Assembly (NCBI GenBank): GCA_032164295.1
Contig: JAJHTX010000011.1
Location: 1,178,001-1,242,000 of the forward strand
DNA: 64,000 bases
Source: Inonotus obliquus
Lineage: Eukaryota; Basidiomycota; Agaricomycetes; Hymenochaetales; Hymenochaetaceae
Direction of reading: 5' to 3'
How positions within the stretch are numbered: the first letter of the stretch is position 1; each line of letters opens with the position of its first letter. Positions 23,489 to 34,546 of this stretch are shown piece by piece. The notes beneath the pieces were generated by a model. That model ran no database searches. It had not been told where the DNA came from and saw only the letters and a program-made list of their open reading frames with translations. A program made the position numbers and the translations under genes.

Positions 23489-23570
23489 CAGTGTCCACGT
23501 GAGTAAACTTCCAAGTTACGATATAATATAGCATATTGTAATAATAGAACTTCGTGCTGTTTTGCACCAA

Positions 23571-24112
23571 CAGGCAACTTTGTTTTTCGTTAAGATTTAT
23601 ATATCTGAAAGAAATATGACAAGAAAGCCTGAATTCATTGAGCTAGGAAGTATATATGCTGCTGTGTCTACCGTATATGCTAATCTCTCCACCAGTATGT
23701 CAATTTTTTTCACATATAGTTGACAGAACCACCCTAATACACACATACATCATGTCCAAGCAGTTTTAAAGGAGTTTTATAAGTGATTTCAGAGGAAGAT
23801 ATGGTTGTGCAAAAAAGCCAAAATAAGATCACGTGACACATAAGTGAAAACAGTTATGTATATTCTGCCTGAATATCACCTACAATCGATTCGGATTTGG
23901 TATATTTCACATCAGATAGTTATTCCAAGCCTTTTCATGTTGAAAGGAAGGGACAAATAACTCAAATTATGTGGAACTACATATTCAAGGGATTTAGTGG
24001 GGGACCGGAAAGTGGGACATGAAGATCGACGCGAGTTACTATAAATGGAAAGTATTTGAAACTCCGCCCGGGAAAAAGTGGCACGGATTTTTATAGGCCG
24101 TGCCAGGCACCA
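23571..24112. mobile_element. Truncated second copy of the hAT-like element
   Basis: It aligns in direct orientation with about 10125-10660, sharing long blocks such as GAATTCATTGAGCTA, AAAAAAGCCAAAATAAGATC and GGAACTACATATTCAAGGGA. The identity estimated by eye is about 85%. The right terminus GGCCGTGCCAGGCACCA is intact. The left 300 bp, including the left inverted repeat, is missing, so this copy cannot be mobilised through its own ends. The divergence from the first copy suggests an old family. Confidence 0.8.
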
Positions 24113-25145
24113 TTTGGACACGTGATTTTCGCCATTTTCGGCCCCTCCTGTATCTCAGAACACAAAATAAATTGTATCTCTCTCAATTCTTGATCGTTTC
24201 GCATCATATAAGCTGCTAAATTCATGCCCCGATCGTGCCGTCCGAACTGTAACAAACCCGAGCAAAAGCGGGCAAGAATTGATCCCGAAACGGCGCAAAA
24301 TGTCGTTTTTTCATGTATTCCTCATGTACATTTTTTCCTGCACTCAATCCTGGGTCTGCAGCACCCACAAGTGTCTCAGAATGCTCAGATGGAATAACTG
24401 TGAATTTAGGGCCTGCATTTGAGATGTATATTGAGCTGTAGGGGCCAGTCTGAGGCATGCCTTAAAAGCAGAAATGCCCCCTCATCCCCCAAGCTCCCCA
24501 TGCCCCAAGAAGAAATCTGAGGCCAAGTTCATACATGTAAATTCATTACAGGCCTATTGAAAGCGATTTGAGCACTTCTATGAGGATTGGTGCATTGTTT
24601 GAGGTGGAGGAGTCAGGGCATATGCACCATGCTTCCCTGCCTTTCCCCAGCTTCCCAACATATCCATTTGCTCTGGGAGAGGCTCAGATGAGTTTCAATA
24701 TACTCCAAATGAGTTTCTATGCATGAATTTGGCCTCAGATATTTTTTCTAGAGCATGGGGAGCTTGAGGGATGAGGGGGCATTTCTGCCTTCCAGGCATG
24801 CCCCCAGACTGGCACATACACCTTCAAATTCATCTCAAATGCAGACCCTAAATTCACAGTTATTCCATCTGAGCATTCTGAGACACTTGTGGGTGCTGCA
24901 GACCCAGGATTGAGTGCAGGAAAAAATGTACATGAGGAATACATGAAAAAATGACATTTTGCGCCGTTTCGGGATCAATTCTTGCCCGCTTTTGCTCGGG
25001 TTTGTTACAGTTCGGACGGTACGATCGGGGCATGAATTTATCAGCTTATATGATGCGAAACGATCAAGAATTGAGAGAGATACGATTTATTTTGTGTTCT
25101 GAGGTACAGGAGGGGCCGAAAATGGCGAAAATCACGTGTCCAAAT
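24112..25145. mobile_element. Foldback-type element: two arms of about 420 bp in inverted orientation
   Basis: The sequence beginning ATTTGGACACGTGATTTTCG at 24112 recurs as its reverse complement ending at 25145. The two arms (about 24112-24540 and 24720-25145) match almost base for base over the outer 300 bp, with more scattered differences inward. A unique centre of roughly 150-180 bp separates them. Open frames in the arms are mirror images of each other and are not genes. I could not find a clear target-site duplication: the left flank is CAGGCACC and the right flank is TCTTATGG. Such long inverted repeats are typical of foldback or Mutator-like non-autonomous transposons and can form large hairpins when transcribed. 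Confidence 0.85.
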
Positions 25146-25886
25146 TCTTATGGATTTCCCTGTAGCACGAGATAGTCTCTCCCACAACTAATCTCACGCT
25201 CAACCTGAAATCATGGATCAAGTAGATATACGGCATCTACTGTCTAAGGTGTGTATGGAAAAGAGCATGAAAGAAGGTCGGGACCTAGCCATGGTAATTG
25301 CCGATGGCCGAAATGCATTGTGCAAAGACAATTTCTTTCGCTCCTATGTGCATAGTGGTATGCTAACAATTCAGGGAGGTTCAATAGTTTCCTTTCATGG
25401 ACTTATGTCACAGTTGTAAGAGAAGAATGCGGTCTGAGCAACCCGAATAGGGAGGTGCGACACAACTTTGTACAGGTGTGTCATCAAAATCATCCAATTA
25501 CCCAGTCATTGCCAGACTGGCCTGAAGTAATGATCAATGCATTTGTAGCAAGGTAGTCACACATGTGTTGCAAAGTTCAGTCACACGGGCCGTCACTATG
25601 CACGCTGCTGTTGCAAATGGACTGGCTGGAAAGAGCAGGCGCAGAGTACTTAAATCAAGGGTACGCCATCGAATTGGGAACTTCATATTCGCAAACATGT
25701 CGTTGCATCGTTGCAACAACCATCACGTGCTTCTGTGGCGAGTGATAACGCTCACATTGCAACCACTATGCTCTAGCAATGTACCAGAAGCGTACTGTTA
25801 TATATTCATTGCAGTGTGGAAGATACTACGTACAGTTCAGCAGTACATCCTTTCGAATCCTTCACAACCACGAGTCAGTATCGACC

Positions 25887-26432
25887 ATGTCTACCAGCAG
25901 ACCACCGCGTATAGCAAATACCGGAAAGAGGAACTTGCAGACCGAAAAGAGTCTTGAAGTAGTAGATAAACTTATCAACAAGATAAAATCGTTGATGGTC
26001 GAAAAGAAAAAATTAAGAGCTGCATCCTTTGATATTAAGCTGAAATTGTTGGTGGAACAGGCCAGGTACGATATCAAACTAACCCGTGGAACCGTAGACC
26101 GTACCGATACTGCTAGGGCGGAAACGCGAGCGGAGGAAATGAGAAAGGCCAATGAGCAGTGGGATGGCCACGAACGGGATGTGTTAGTCCTCAGACTTGC
26201 AAAGAAATTCTTGATGCGAGGCGACTTCCGTCAAGCCTTTGCATCGGTAGACAGTACCACTACCAGGCGCTCCCAGCACGAAGAGTCCCCGGGCCAGCAC
26301 GAAAAGTATCTGGTGGGAATATACGATATAATACACAACGGTATTACTCGGAAAGACCGAACATCTTCTTCTTGGCGGGCTTATGATCTATACATTAGTT
26401 TGTGTACATACGCTCTCCACTCTCTAAGGTGA
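25887..26432 (+). CDS. Putative 181-aa coiled-coil protein
   Basis: The open frame beginning ATGTCTACCAGCAGACC at 25887 encodes about 180 residues. It has a long charged helical region (KLINKIKSLMVEKKKLRAAS through ETRAEEMRKANEQW) followed by HERDVLVLRLAKKFLMRGDFRQAF. There is no family match I recognise. It lies about 740 bp from the foldback element and might be transposon-associated or a degraded gene. The last 45 residues read less like protein, so the true 3' end may be spliced elsewhere. Confidence 0.3.
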   Translation: MSTSRPPRIANTGKRNLQTEKSLEVVDKLINKIKSLMVEKKKLRAASFDIKLKLLVEQARYDIKLTRGTVDRTDTARAETRAEEMRKANEQWDGHERDVLVLRLAKKFLMRGDFRQAFASVDSTTTRRSQHEESPGQHEKYLVGIYDIIHNGITRKDRTSSSWRAYDLYISLCTYALHSLR

Positions 26433-26913
26433 AAGCTTCCCTCCGGATGAAGATTTAGTTGATTATTACTCGGAGGCAGGACTGAGTATGTAGTGCAATC
26501 CATCCATGTCGATTACGTAATAAATCAGTCAGCATGCCTTTACGATTCCCAAGGAATCGTCCGTTATATGATACGTCCTTCTTACTAAATTAGCAGATCC
26601 ACTGAAAGAGATCACTAACTATCAAAAAACCTTTACTACCTCCTAATCAAGCTTCCGAGTCCTTCCCAAAAGGCAAACAGCTTCAACTTTCACCATTCTA
26701 GTCCGGACTCCGCTACCTACCACCGGCAATCTAAAAGAACGGATATTCATGTACGACACCGATATACAGGCCTCTGATCCAATTACTTCATCATAATGTA
26801 TAGAAAGTACCGTGCAGACACAGTAAGTCACTACTCCTGCGAGACTAAAGCAAAACCGCAGAAATAACTGCGACGAAGAATCAAACTTGAATATATTCAC
26901 CCAGACTTCACGT
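26433..26913. other. Intergenic region downstream of the manganese peroxidase gene
   Basis: Nothing supported. It contains the presumed 3' untranslated region of the peroxidase gene that stops at 26914. Confidence 0.4.
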
Positions 26914-28509
26914 TTAAGATGGGCAATCGTCAATGTTAGTGTCCCCATCGACACACGCTGGGATGAGAGTTTGCTTTCCAGCTGCAGTAAGTGAGAAGAA
27001 AAGAATATCACCCATAGTCAGATCCTTCATAGGCATTGGGGAGTGTAGTGAGATTAAGTGCTACTTACGATCAGTTTTGAGAGTCGGGAACGGCTTGCGG
27101 CATACTTGCTCGACGTCTTTGATTCCTTTTGTAGCAGGGTAAGTAGTTGGTTTTTTAACAGCCGGCTTCGGTTCTGGAACGGCCTCGGAGCAGTCGATGA
27201 GTTTCTTCCTGTCGTGTCCAAGGATAGCCATCTTCGCCATTGACTGAATGGAGTGTCACAAAACCATCAGTATGTGAGGATATTGAAGAGGATGAAGAAG
27301 TGAGTAGGCACCCACAATCTTGAAAGCATTAGCCATCTTATTCTGGTTATTAATCATATCCTGCCAAAAGCAAGCCGTGACAGGATCTCTGGCAATCGCA
27401 AAATCACTCTGAAGTCTCATCTCTCCTTCATCAGGTAGCGGCGAGTTGACTTCCGCTCCATCCGTATTATTAACACCAAAGGGTACACCAGTACCCTTCA
27501 ATAATACCTCCAAAAAGACTTGAGAATCGAATGTGAAGGGAGTAGTGTCGAAGGGAACGGCGTCGTGTCCTGGGACGAGTGTATCGGAACGAGCTACGGA
27601 ATGAGAAGCGAGGAGATTGACTGTATCCTCCGGTGTTAGACCTGCGTCTTGCATGCGTGCGAGAATCTTTTTGACAGGATCTTGTGGTAAAGGGACGGTT
27701 CCGGCTTGAGCGGGGAACGTTGCATTTGGACGCCCTGCGAGGAACTCCAGACGTGGAGCACCTGGACAGTTGGACACCTGCATGTTGAAGTCAGAAATAT
27801 GCTCGTATATGGTCAAAGGAATGCATACAGCGACGGCTCCGGCGAATTGGATAAGATCACCTGCTGAGACTTTGAAAGATTGAAGAAGAGGTTTAAGATT
27901 GTCAATTGCATCTTGGACACCATCGTTTGCGTCTAGTACCCACAAATTAGATAACTAATTCCTCTATAATAATAGATACCTAATCAACTCACGATCCTTG
28001 AGCTCAGTATCATTGAACAGCATAATCGAGCCGTCAGCTCCTCCCCCCCTAGTGATAGCATCCATTAGTACGTCTTTATAATTATATAATGACTGATTAG
28101 CATACTTGAGTTTCCCAGAACTAGAAAATCCAATAGCGTCATGGAAAGTCAAGCGCAAAGATTCATGAGCTAAAAAAACAAACAAGAATGTTTCGTCGGA
28201 ATAAGAATTCAAATCCCGTGAATCGGTCAAGTAGAAATAATGCATACCATCCTCTCCACACTCGCTGTCGAACTTGTTTGTCTGCAATTCGTCTGCGAGG
28301 TCATAGAAAACACAGCAGGCAGGGTTGATAGCAGTGTTCTTGCTCTTAGGACATGGTACTCTCTGAAATTCGATAAATCAGGATTCGGATAAGGAAGAGT
28401 CAGGCATATAGTAAGGGAGTTATGCTTGAAAAGAACCTCGCACATGAAGAGTTACTGCGCTCGCCAACGAAGCAAGAGCAATAAATGTGATAGATAGCTT
28501 GAGCACCAT
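26914..28509 (-). CDS. Manganese peroxidase (class II secreted fungal heme peroxidase)
   Basis: It oxidises Mn(II) to Mn(III) with hydrogen peroxide; chelated Mn(III) then attacks lignin phenols outside the cell. Eight exons join in frame to 369 residues: 28509-28444, 28362-28248, 28169-28106, 28048-27993, 27932-27829, 27777-27316, 27243-27069 and 26981-26914. A signal peptide covers about residues 1-18. The distal heme site is [14 protein letters not shown], with Arg66 and His70. The proximal site is [11 protein letters not shown], with His194. The three Mn ligands of classical enzymes (Glu35, Glu39, Asp179 in Phanerochaete numbering) align with Glu59, Glu63 and Asp200. The position of the exposed catalytic Trp of versatile and lignin peroxidases is Asn189, so direct lignin oxidation is not expected. 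Calcium-site GGGADGS and [16 protein letters not shown] are present. The C-terminal tail is short, with a Cys pair nine residues apart. Confidence 0.95.
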
Positions 28510-28637
28510 GGCGGTTGGAAGCAGAGGGTCGATGTAGTGTAGAAAGCAGCAAGGAGAGTTACTGCTTGAGGAGAAGAGGATTCGACACTTGAAAGCGAGA
28601 GCTAGGTGCTGGAGAACTCCCAGCTTCGTCCAGAACC

Positions 28638-28824
28638 TTAAATACCCGCTTGTCGCATCAGTTCGACGAGTCATTGTTTGTAAGTCTACAAGTCAAGGGC
28701 ATCATAGAGGCGCTGACCAGTTTCAGGCTGTGTGAGAGGATCATCGAATTCATACAACCGAAAACCGACACTTTGCACACCAAAGGGTCACTCATTCACA
28801 CAAGCGCTGAATTTCAGTGTGCAT
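28638..28824 (-). promoter_or_regulatory. Putative promoter of the manganese peroxidase gene
   Basis: Reading toward the gene, a TATTTAA box lies at 28638-28644, about 130 bp before the start codon. Two TGCACAC sequences, matching the metal-response consensus TGCRCNC reported upstream of fungal manganese peroxidase genes, lie at 28774-28780 (plus strand) and about 28818-28824 (minus strand). The match is to a short consensus, so chance is possible. Confidence 0.4.
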
Positions 28825-30703
28825 ATGTAACGACTTTCACGAGCTCCGGCCACAAGTCCACACATTGCGCATTTAGTTCCGCTCTCCTCGCAAGCGGTGT
28901 CCAGGCCCAAAAACACATACGCGCGACACCATACCGCCTCAGCGATGGATCTAGAATCCAAATACCACACTATCAGTTACCCATTCCTCGCAACCAACAC
29001 TCACACTCGAATTGTACATCTCCAATTCCCAATAACTCGGTTTCGCTAATCAGCTCAAATAAGTATGACTTACCCTATACCATTTCTCCGATTCGTCAAA
29101 ATAGGGGAAAGATCAGGAGCGGAGAAGAGTGAGCAAGGCGGCGTGAGTGAGCGATCAAGGAAGGGAGGAATGACCGTGGTACAGCACCGCACGATCGGTC
29201 AATCCATACCGTCGGGATTCACAGTTTTCGGTACCTTGCAAGCGCCTTGCTGTGCTCATCTGTATATTTTTGAACTTGAAGAGCGCGCAGATCGGGAAAC
29301 CGGATGACCGGAAGACGGGAAGTCGCTCTTCCTTTTATTTCTCATACTCATACCCACGAAAGGTCGTTAGTCATGTCAAGTGAGACGCGATCTGCGTGCA
29401 TGCATACCAGTTCGATAGTGAGATCTTGATACCGTTCTCAAGTTTGCCCAATGGAATAAAAATAAGCTGCTTTCAGATGAAATTGACAGCGATACTTCCC
29501 TTGGGCCCGGATTAAAGTCCCAAACGAGTCGAGTCAGGAAAATTGAGGAGTCTCCTAGTATTAGGAGATGTCCCTGTGCGTGGCCCTGTTGCAAAATCAG
29601 ATCAAGATGAACGCCGAATACTCGCCATAATATCAAGGAACATTTACGACAGGTGCAGCGGCACAGCGGAAACAACTGATGGTGATTCATCTTGCCGCCC
29701 TTGCCGCTCTGCACGCTCGAGTCTTAGGCTCGGATGACATGCCGAAAATAGAGGCTTACGGATACCTGTAATTTTGTGTTGTGTAGAGGCATTACCATAC
29801 CGGCGCGCACGACGAGCGTCTTACCAAGCCAAACAGTCTACCGAAGAGAGAAACCCTGGTGACGCAGGATAGTCGAACCATTCCAAATTCCTGCAGAAAC
29901 ACTGGCAGGTCAGAACATCCCAGAATGAACAATTAGAATTGCCATTATCACTGCGGCAATGGGTACCGTCAAGTTGAAATTTGGTGGAACACATATCACC
30001 GGCAACCTCGATGGGTGGCAAAAGCACAGCACCATTTTCCCACCCTTTCCCCTGCCTTCGCATGCGGATTACTTGTCTCGCTCAGGCTAAGATTAGATTC
30101 GTTTATCCTGTGCTTTGTGAGATGGGAAAAAGATGGAAGAGGATCGAGTACTTGAAGGGGATAAAAGATATAGTGTTTCATGATTATCAACTTGAAATTC
30201 CCGTAGCAATTCAACCTTGTGATAGTATAGTGGTGTGGCGAATCCAGTGATATAGCAGGGATGGTATTCTAGCAGTGTGGTGGTGGCATAAAGTGGTAGC
30301 GAAGTAAGGTGGTAGCGACGTTCCGTGTGAGGATGATAGTTGTCGTGGGAAACACCTTTCCTTTCGGCAGAGATTGAGAGCCACAGAAGCGACTCGGACG
30401 TAGTGAGCCGAGTAGGTCATTGCTCAACCCACGTTTCACTCACTCAATTTACAATATTTATAGTGTATTAATGTATACGCAGATGTGTATACCTGTGAGA
30501 GAAAGTCACGACATTCATGAAATGAATCAAATCATCCAAATGCAACTCCAAAAACGTAGAAAAGTAGTACACTCGGACTAGTTTACACGAGTCCGCTGAA
30601 CCTCGTAGTGGATTTCAAGTTAGGACTGAGCTTTTATAATTCAATCAAGGAGTCTGACTGATCGAGATGAGTCCGAGAGTCTGAGGAAGGGTATCAGAGA
30701 GTA
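28825..30703. other. Intergenic region
   Basis: No supported gene. The left part is upstream sequence of the peroxidase gene. Open frames up to 160 codons exist on the plus strand at 28650-29132, but they have no protein-like features and overlap the peroxidase promoter. Confidence 0.4.
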
Positions 30704-33700
30704 TCACCAGAGTCTACCAAAAACACTCCCACTCGTCCCTTCTTCCTCTCTCCCTCCTCCGTCCCCAGCACCTTCAGGCATGTTCCTCTCCCTCACCTTC
30801 GCTCCAGCTCCTAATAACCCCTGAACAACACAGATCGCATCACTTACAGGCCTCATCGACCTCCCTCTATTATCTAATACATGCGGAGCGGGAATCTTCA
30901 ATGGTTCTGTATTCGTTGCCGGGATAGATGGTGATAAAGATGGGTTGAGGGAAGTATGGAGATGACGTTCGTAAATGGAAGTTTGGCGTGGACCTGGCAT
31001 TGTTAGTGAGAGTTCGATAGGTGATGTGTCGTACAGTGAACGGGCCTTTTGGAGGCGGGTGAGGACCTACAAATCAAAACAATTCGGAGTTAGATAACGA
31101 ATGGATAGATGTGGGTGGTTTTCAGGTGACTGGACCTTTTCGTAAAATGCAATCTCCCCATCCAGATGCGACTTCACAATCCTCTCAAAGTCTTCTTGCT
31201 TAGATGTATGGTATGCATCGAACTCGGCGAGTGTGGTGTTTAGAACTGTTTCACAACGCGTTGATGTAGTATCTTCCTCCTCTACCAATGCCACCTTTGC
31301 TTCCTCGTTATTCAGGTTCGAGACCGGGTTCTCGTTGTGTCCATTAACAGTTTTCCGATTTATACTTGCACTTGACGCTTCCGTTTCTTTCTCTTTGTAC
31401 CGCTCCAGCGTTTCTCTGTGTATATCGAGTATCGGCTGTGATGTGACGTCGGGTCGGTACAACAAGCAGACCGAGTCAAGCCAGTCAAAGATGTGAGACA
31501 GGACTCCGAGTCAGCTATTCCGTTGTTATGGGATATGGAGAATGAATTTGTACGAACTGCGTAAATGATATCCGGATGTGCCACATCTTTGACCGAGTCT
31601 TCCGTTTCGAGCATTGTCCTTCGCGCCTGTACACCACAATATACAGCATATAAGAAGTTACAATTGCACAGGAAAGAATGCGATGAAGAGTGAGATGAAA
31701 TATAGTGTGAACGCACATGGTTATCATACAGATCTCCAACGCTCTGCAACGTCTCGGCAGTCTTTTGCATGCATTTGGTTAATCTCAAACAATCTAAAAT
31801 GACACGTCGATAAACATAAGCATCTCGTAGTATTGGTTTTAGATGACTCACCAGGACAATCTTCCCTCCAACACCACGCACCCTCAGCGTTCTGCAACCC
31901 TTTCCTTCTCTGCTTCTTATATCTTCCCTTCGATCTCCCATTCGCGCCAGTTGGCGATATTACTTTCCTCCCCTCCTTTCCTTCTTCCGCCTCCCACTCC
32001 TCTTCTTCCTCTTCCTCTTCCTCATCTTCCTCTTCCTCTACATGATCGAACCCACTCTCAGAAAGCCTGGAAGTAATCAATCCCAACAACTCATATCCCA
32101 AAGCTCTCTCCGCAGAACTCATCTCAACTCTCGCTTGTCTTATCTTGCTAAACATCCTACGGAAGTGTTCGACTCCTTGTGACACAGATTGGAGATGATT
32201 CTCAAAGCGCTCTGAGAGATCTGTTGAGTCCGAGTCTGAGTTTGTGGAGGAGCCGGAGAGATCGATTTGGAAGGGCGGATGGTAGACTGATGAGTAAAAC
32301 TGGCGACCGGCTTGGATTGTGGATGACGAGGGTCGAGAGCGGGAATGCGGGAGGAATGTCGTTAATTGACGACGCCATTCCTGTACGGATAAGAATACAA
32401 ACATCAGAAGCTAGAAAAGAAGGACAAGACAACCGTACGCACCACATCATCTTCACACCCCAAGAAAAACCTCACAGGTTCCGAATATCTCACAACAGGA
32501 TGCCTAACAAGCATCCTTAAATACCTCTGCAAACCTCCTCTCCTCGCTTCAACAAAATCAGTATTCAACCTCCCGGCGTATTGCTTTTCTGGGAGTGGAG
32601 GTAACGCGAGACCCGGGAGAAGAGAAGAAAGAGAGGAATGGAGGAGAACGAAGTGGGAGAATCGACGGTGGACAGTTATTGTATGCGCGTGTGTATAGTT
32701 GAATGAGGGCGAAGAAGAGTCGTCGCTATCGGTATCGTTTCCAGTTCCAAAGGACGGAGGGTCGAATATCGACGTAACACTATACACAATAAACGCCCCC
32801 GCCTCTCCTCCTTTTGCACCAATTTCTTCTGCATTACTACCTGCGGAAGTATATCTCTTCTCGGGAGAATGAACGCGGACATCGAACGGTGGGACTTTCG
32901 AGCGCCAGGTCGGTCCTGCGTCACCTGCATCGATGTAGTGCGTATCTGGGGAGGATTCGGGTGGTTGGACTGTAGGTTCGCGGGTATGTGTGTGTATGGT
33001 TGTACTTTGGGAGAGATATGTGGATAGGCGGGGGGTTTGATCTTGGGTGGCTGGAAGACCGTCTGTTCCCGCGCTTTCATTCGTCCGGCTTGAATTGGAC
33101 GTGGACGCGAGAGGAGCTGAATCGGATGATGAGGTTGAAGGTGGAGGACGAGAAGTTAAGGGTGCCCCGCGTAAGATATACGCTTCTGCGCCGCTCGTAA
33201 CGAATCGCGAGAAGCGATTTAGACTCCTCCCGCCTAGAACACTACGCATTTGTTGTCTGAACCATTCACCCGTGTTTTGTGGGATGAGTGGGGGACCCTT
33301 CGGTGTAGTATCCGCGCTCGTTGCAGAAGTAGATGCGCGTGGAGTTGCATTACCATTACCATTTGGGCCTTCGTCGGTAGACTTTGAATGCGAGGGTAAT
33401 GTAGGAGGCTCCGCAGTGGTAGATGGAGAGGAGAGGAAATCTGTTGTGAACTAACACAATGATATAGAATGCCAGTGAGTATATGCTTGACAAGAGAATG
33501 GGCGGGAGACGTACAGCGTAGTAAGCCCTCGGCACAAGTCCAACTTCCCCCTCTTCCCCCTCTTCAACGTCCCCTTTCCCTCCACCATGCTCCTGCTTCA
33601 TGGTCTTATCATCAGAGCGTTGCAAAGGTGCACGAGCGAGACTCCACCCATCTGCATCATCAATCACCTCTTGCAAGACCTCAATCTCCTCCCCTGCACG

Positions 33701-34297
33701 AAGGAATAACTCCTTCAATACGTGTTCGCCCATAAAGTCGTATAGAACGCGTGCGGGTCGACCAGGTCCGTAAGTCGGTTCATCTTCTTGGTTGTCCGCT
33801 TCCACTTCATTCTCTGCACCATTGCCGACGCCAGTGCTTGCTTGCCTGGATGACGGTTTGAATCCAACGATAGTGTTACGTCCAGAACTAACCGCATCCA
33901 CCTCCCCTTCCTCTTCCGAAATTGACAAACTATCGCCTTCATGTTCCTTTCCTTCATATGCATGTCCAACGTTGAGGTGCTCCGTCCACGCAGCAGAACT
34001 ATTTAACCCGGCATCAAATTCGATGTTCCTAAAGTTCGAGTCGGATGTAGGTCGTATTGCAACAGTTAGTAGTGGTTCCGCTGGTGTACCTGTGCCAGGT
34101 ACTCCCAGTCGGCCAGTGTGATTAGGAGATTGTTTTAATTTTACATTTCGAGGGAAGGTTGACATGGCTGTTTCCGATAGATGGGAGGTTATGATCGTGG
34201 TCTCATGAAGAGAGGAAAACGAAGGAGGAAGGACGAGAGGACGATGGAATAGGGGTTGAGAAGCCTGAACGTGGTCGTGAATGGATGGGATAGACAC
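30704..34297 (-). CDS. SH3-PX-BAR protein (sorting nexin 9-like)
   Basis: Such proteins bind phosphoinositides and bend membranes during endocytosis or endosomal sorting. Exons join at about 33511/33453, 32415/32361, 31850/31799, 31715/31628, 31584/31461 and 31134/31066, and all keep frame, giving about 1,000 residues. Order: a disordered acidic leader; an SH3 domain (ARVLYDF, then LRAGEEIEVLQEV, DDADGWSLA, GLVPRAYY); a Ser/Thr-rich linker; a PX domain (VHRRFSHFVLLHSSL, LPPLPEKQ, FVEARRGGLQRYLRML); then a BAR-like helical region (ENHLQSVSQGVEHFRRMFSKI, LRLTKCMQKTAETL, DILDIHRETLERYKEKE, FERIVKSHLDGEIAFYEKVL). A poly-Glu tract (about 31996-32042) interrupts the BAR region. An in-frame ATG at 34165 is an alternative start. 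The domain order is that of the SNX9/18/33 group, though with much longer linkers. Confidence 0.85.
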
Positions 34298-34546
34298 GCA
34301 GAGTGAATGATAGCGCGTTTCTTACAAGACAATCGTGGATCGAAGGCCGTAAAGACCTAAGAAATGTCTTTGATAAAACGCATTCATAGTCGTTATTTTG
34401 TTCAAAGTATAATGGTACATGTTATTCAGTGGCGAGAACGAACGAGATGAGAGCTTGGGAAGCCGGCAACGGCAACGATGAACTCCGATTCCCGAACTTC
34501 GTCCACGGGATCGCCAGCTCACGTTTTTGCGCAGACACCAGCAACG

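Noticed and set aside
24222..25175. Several open frames of 60-80 codons within the foldback arms
   Set aside because: They are the same sequence read on both arms in mirror image and have no protein features.
25213..25419. 68-codon frame starting MDQVDIRHLL
   Set aside because: Short, no linked exons, no recognisable family, and adjacent to transposon sequence.
31833..32076. Ser/Pro-rich plus-strand frames opposite the sorting nexin
   Set aside because: They arise from the complement of the poly-Glu codons in the real minus-strand gene.
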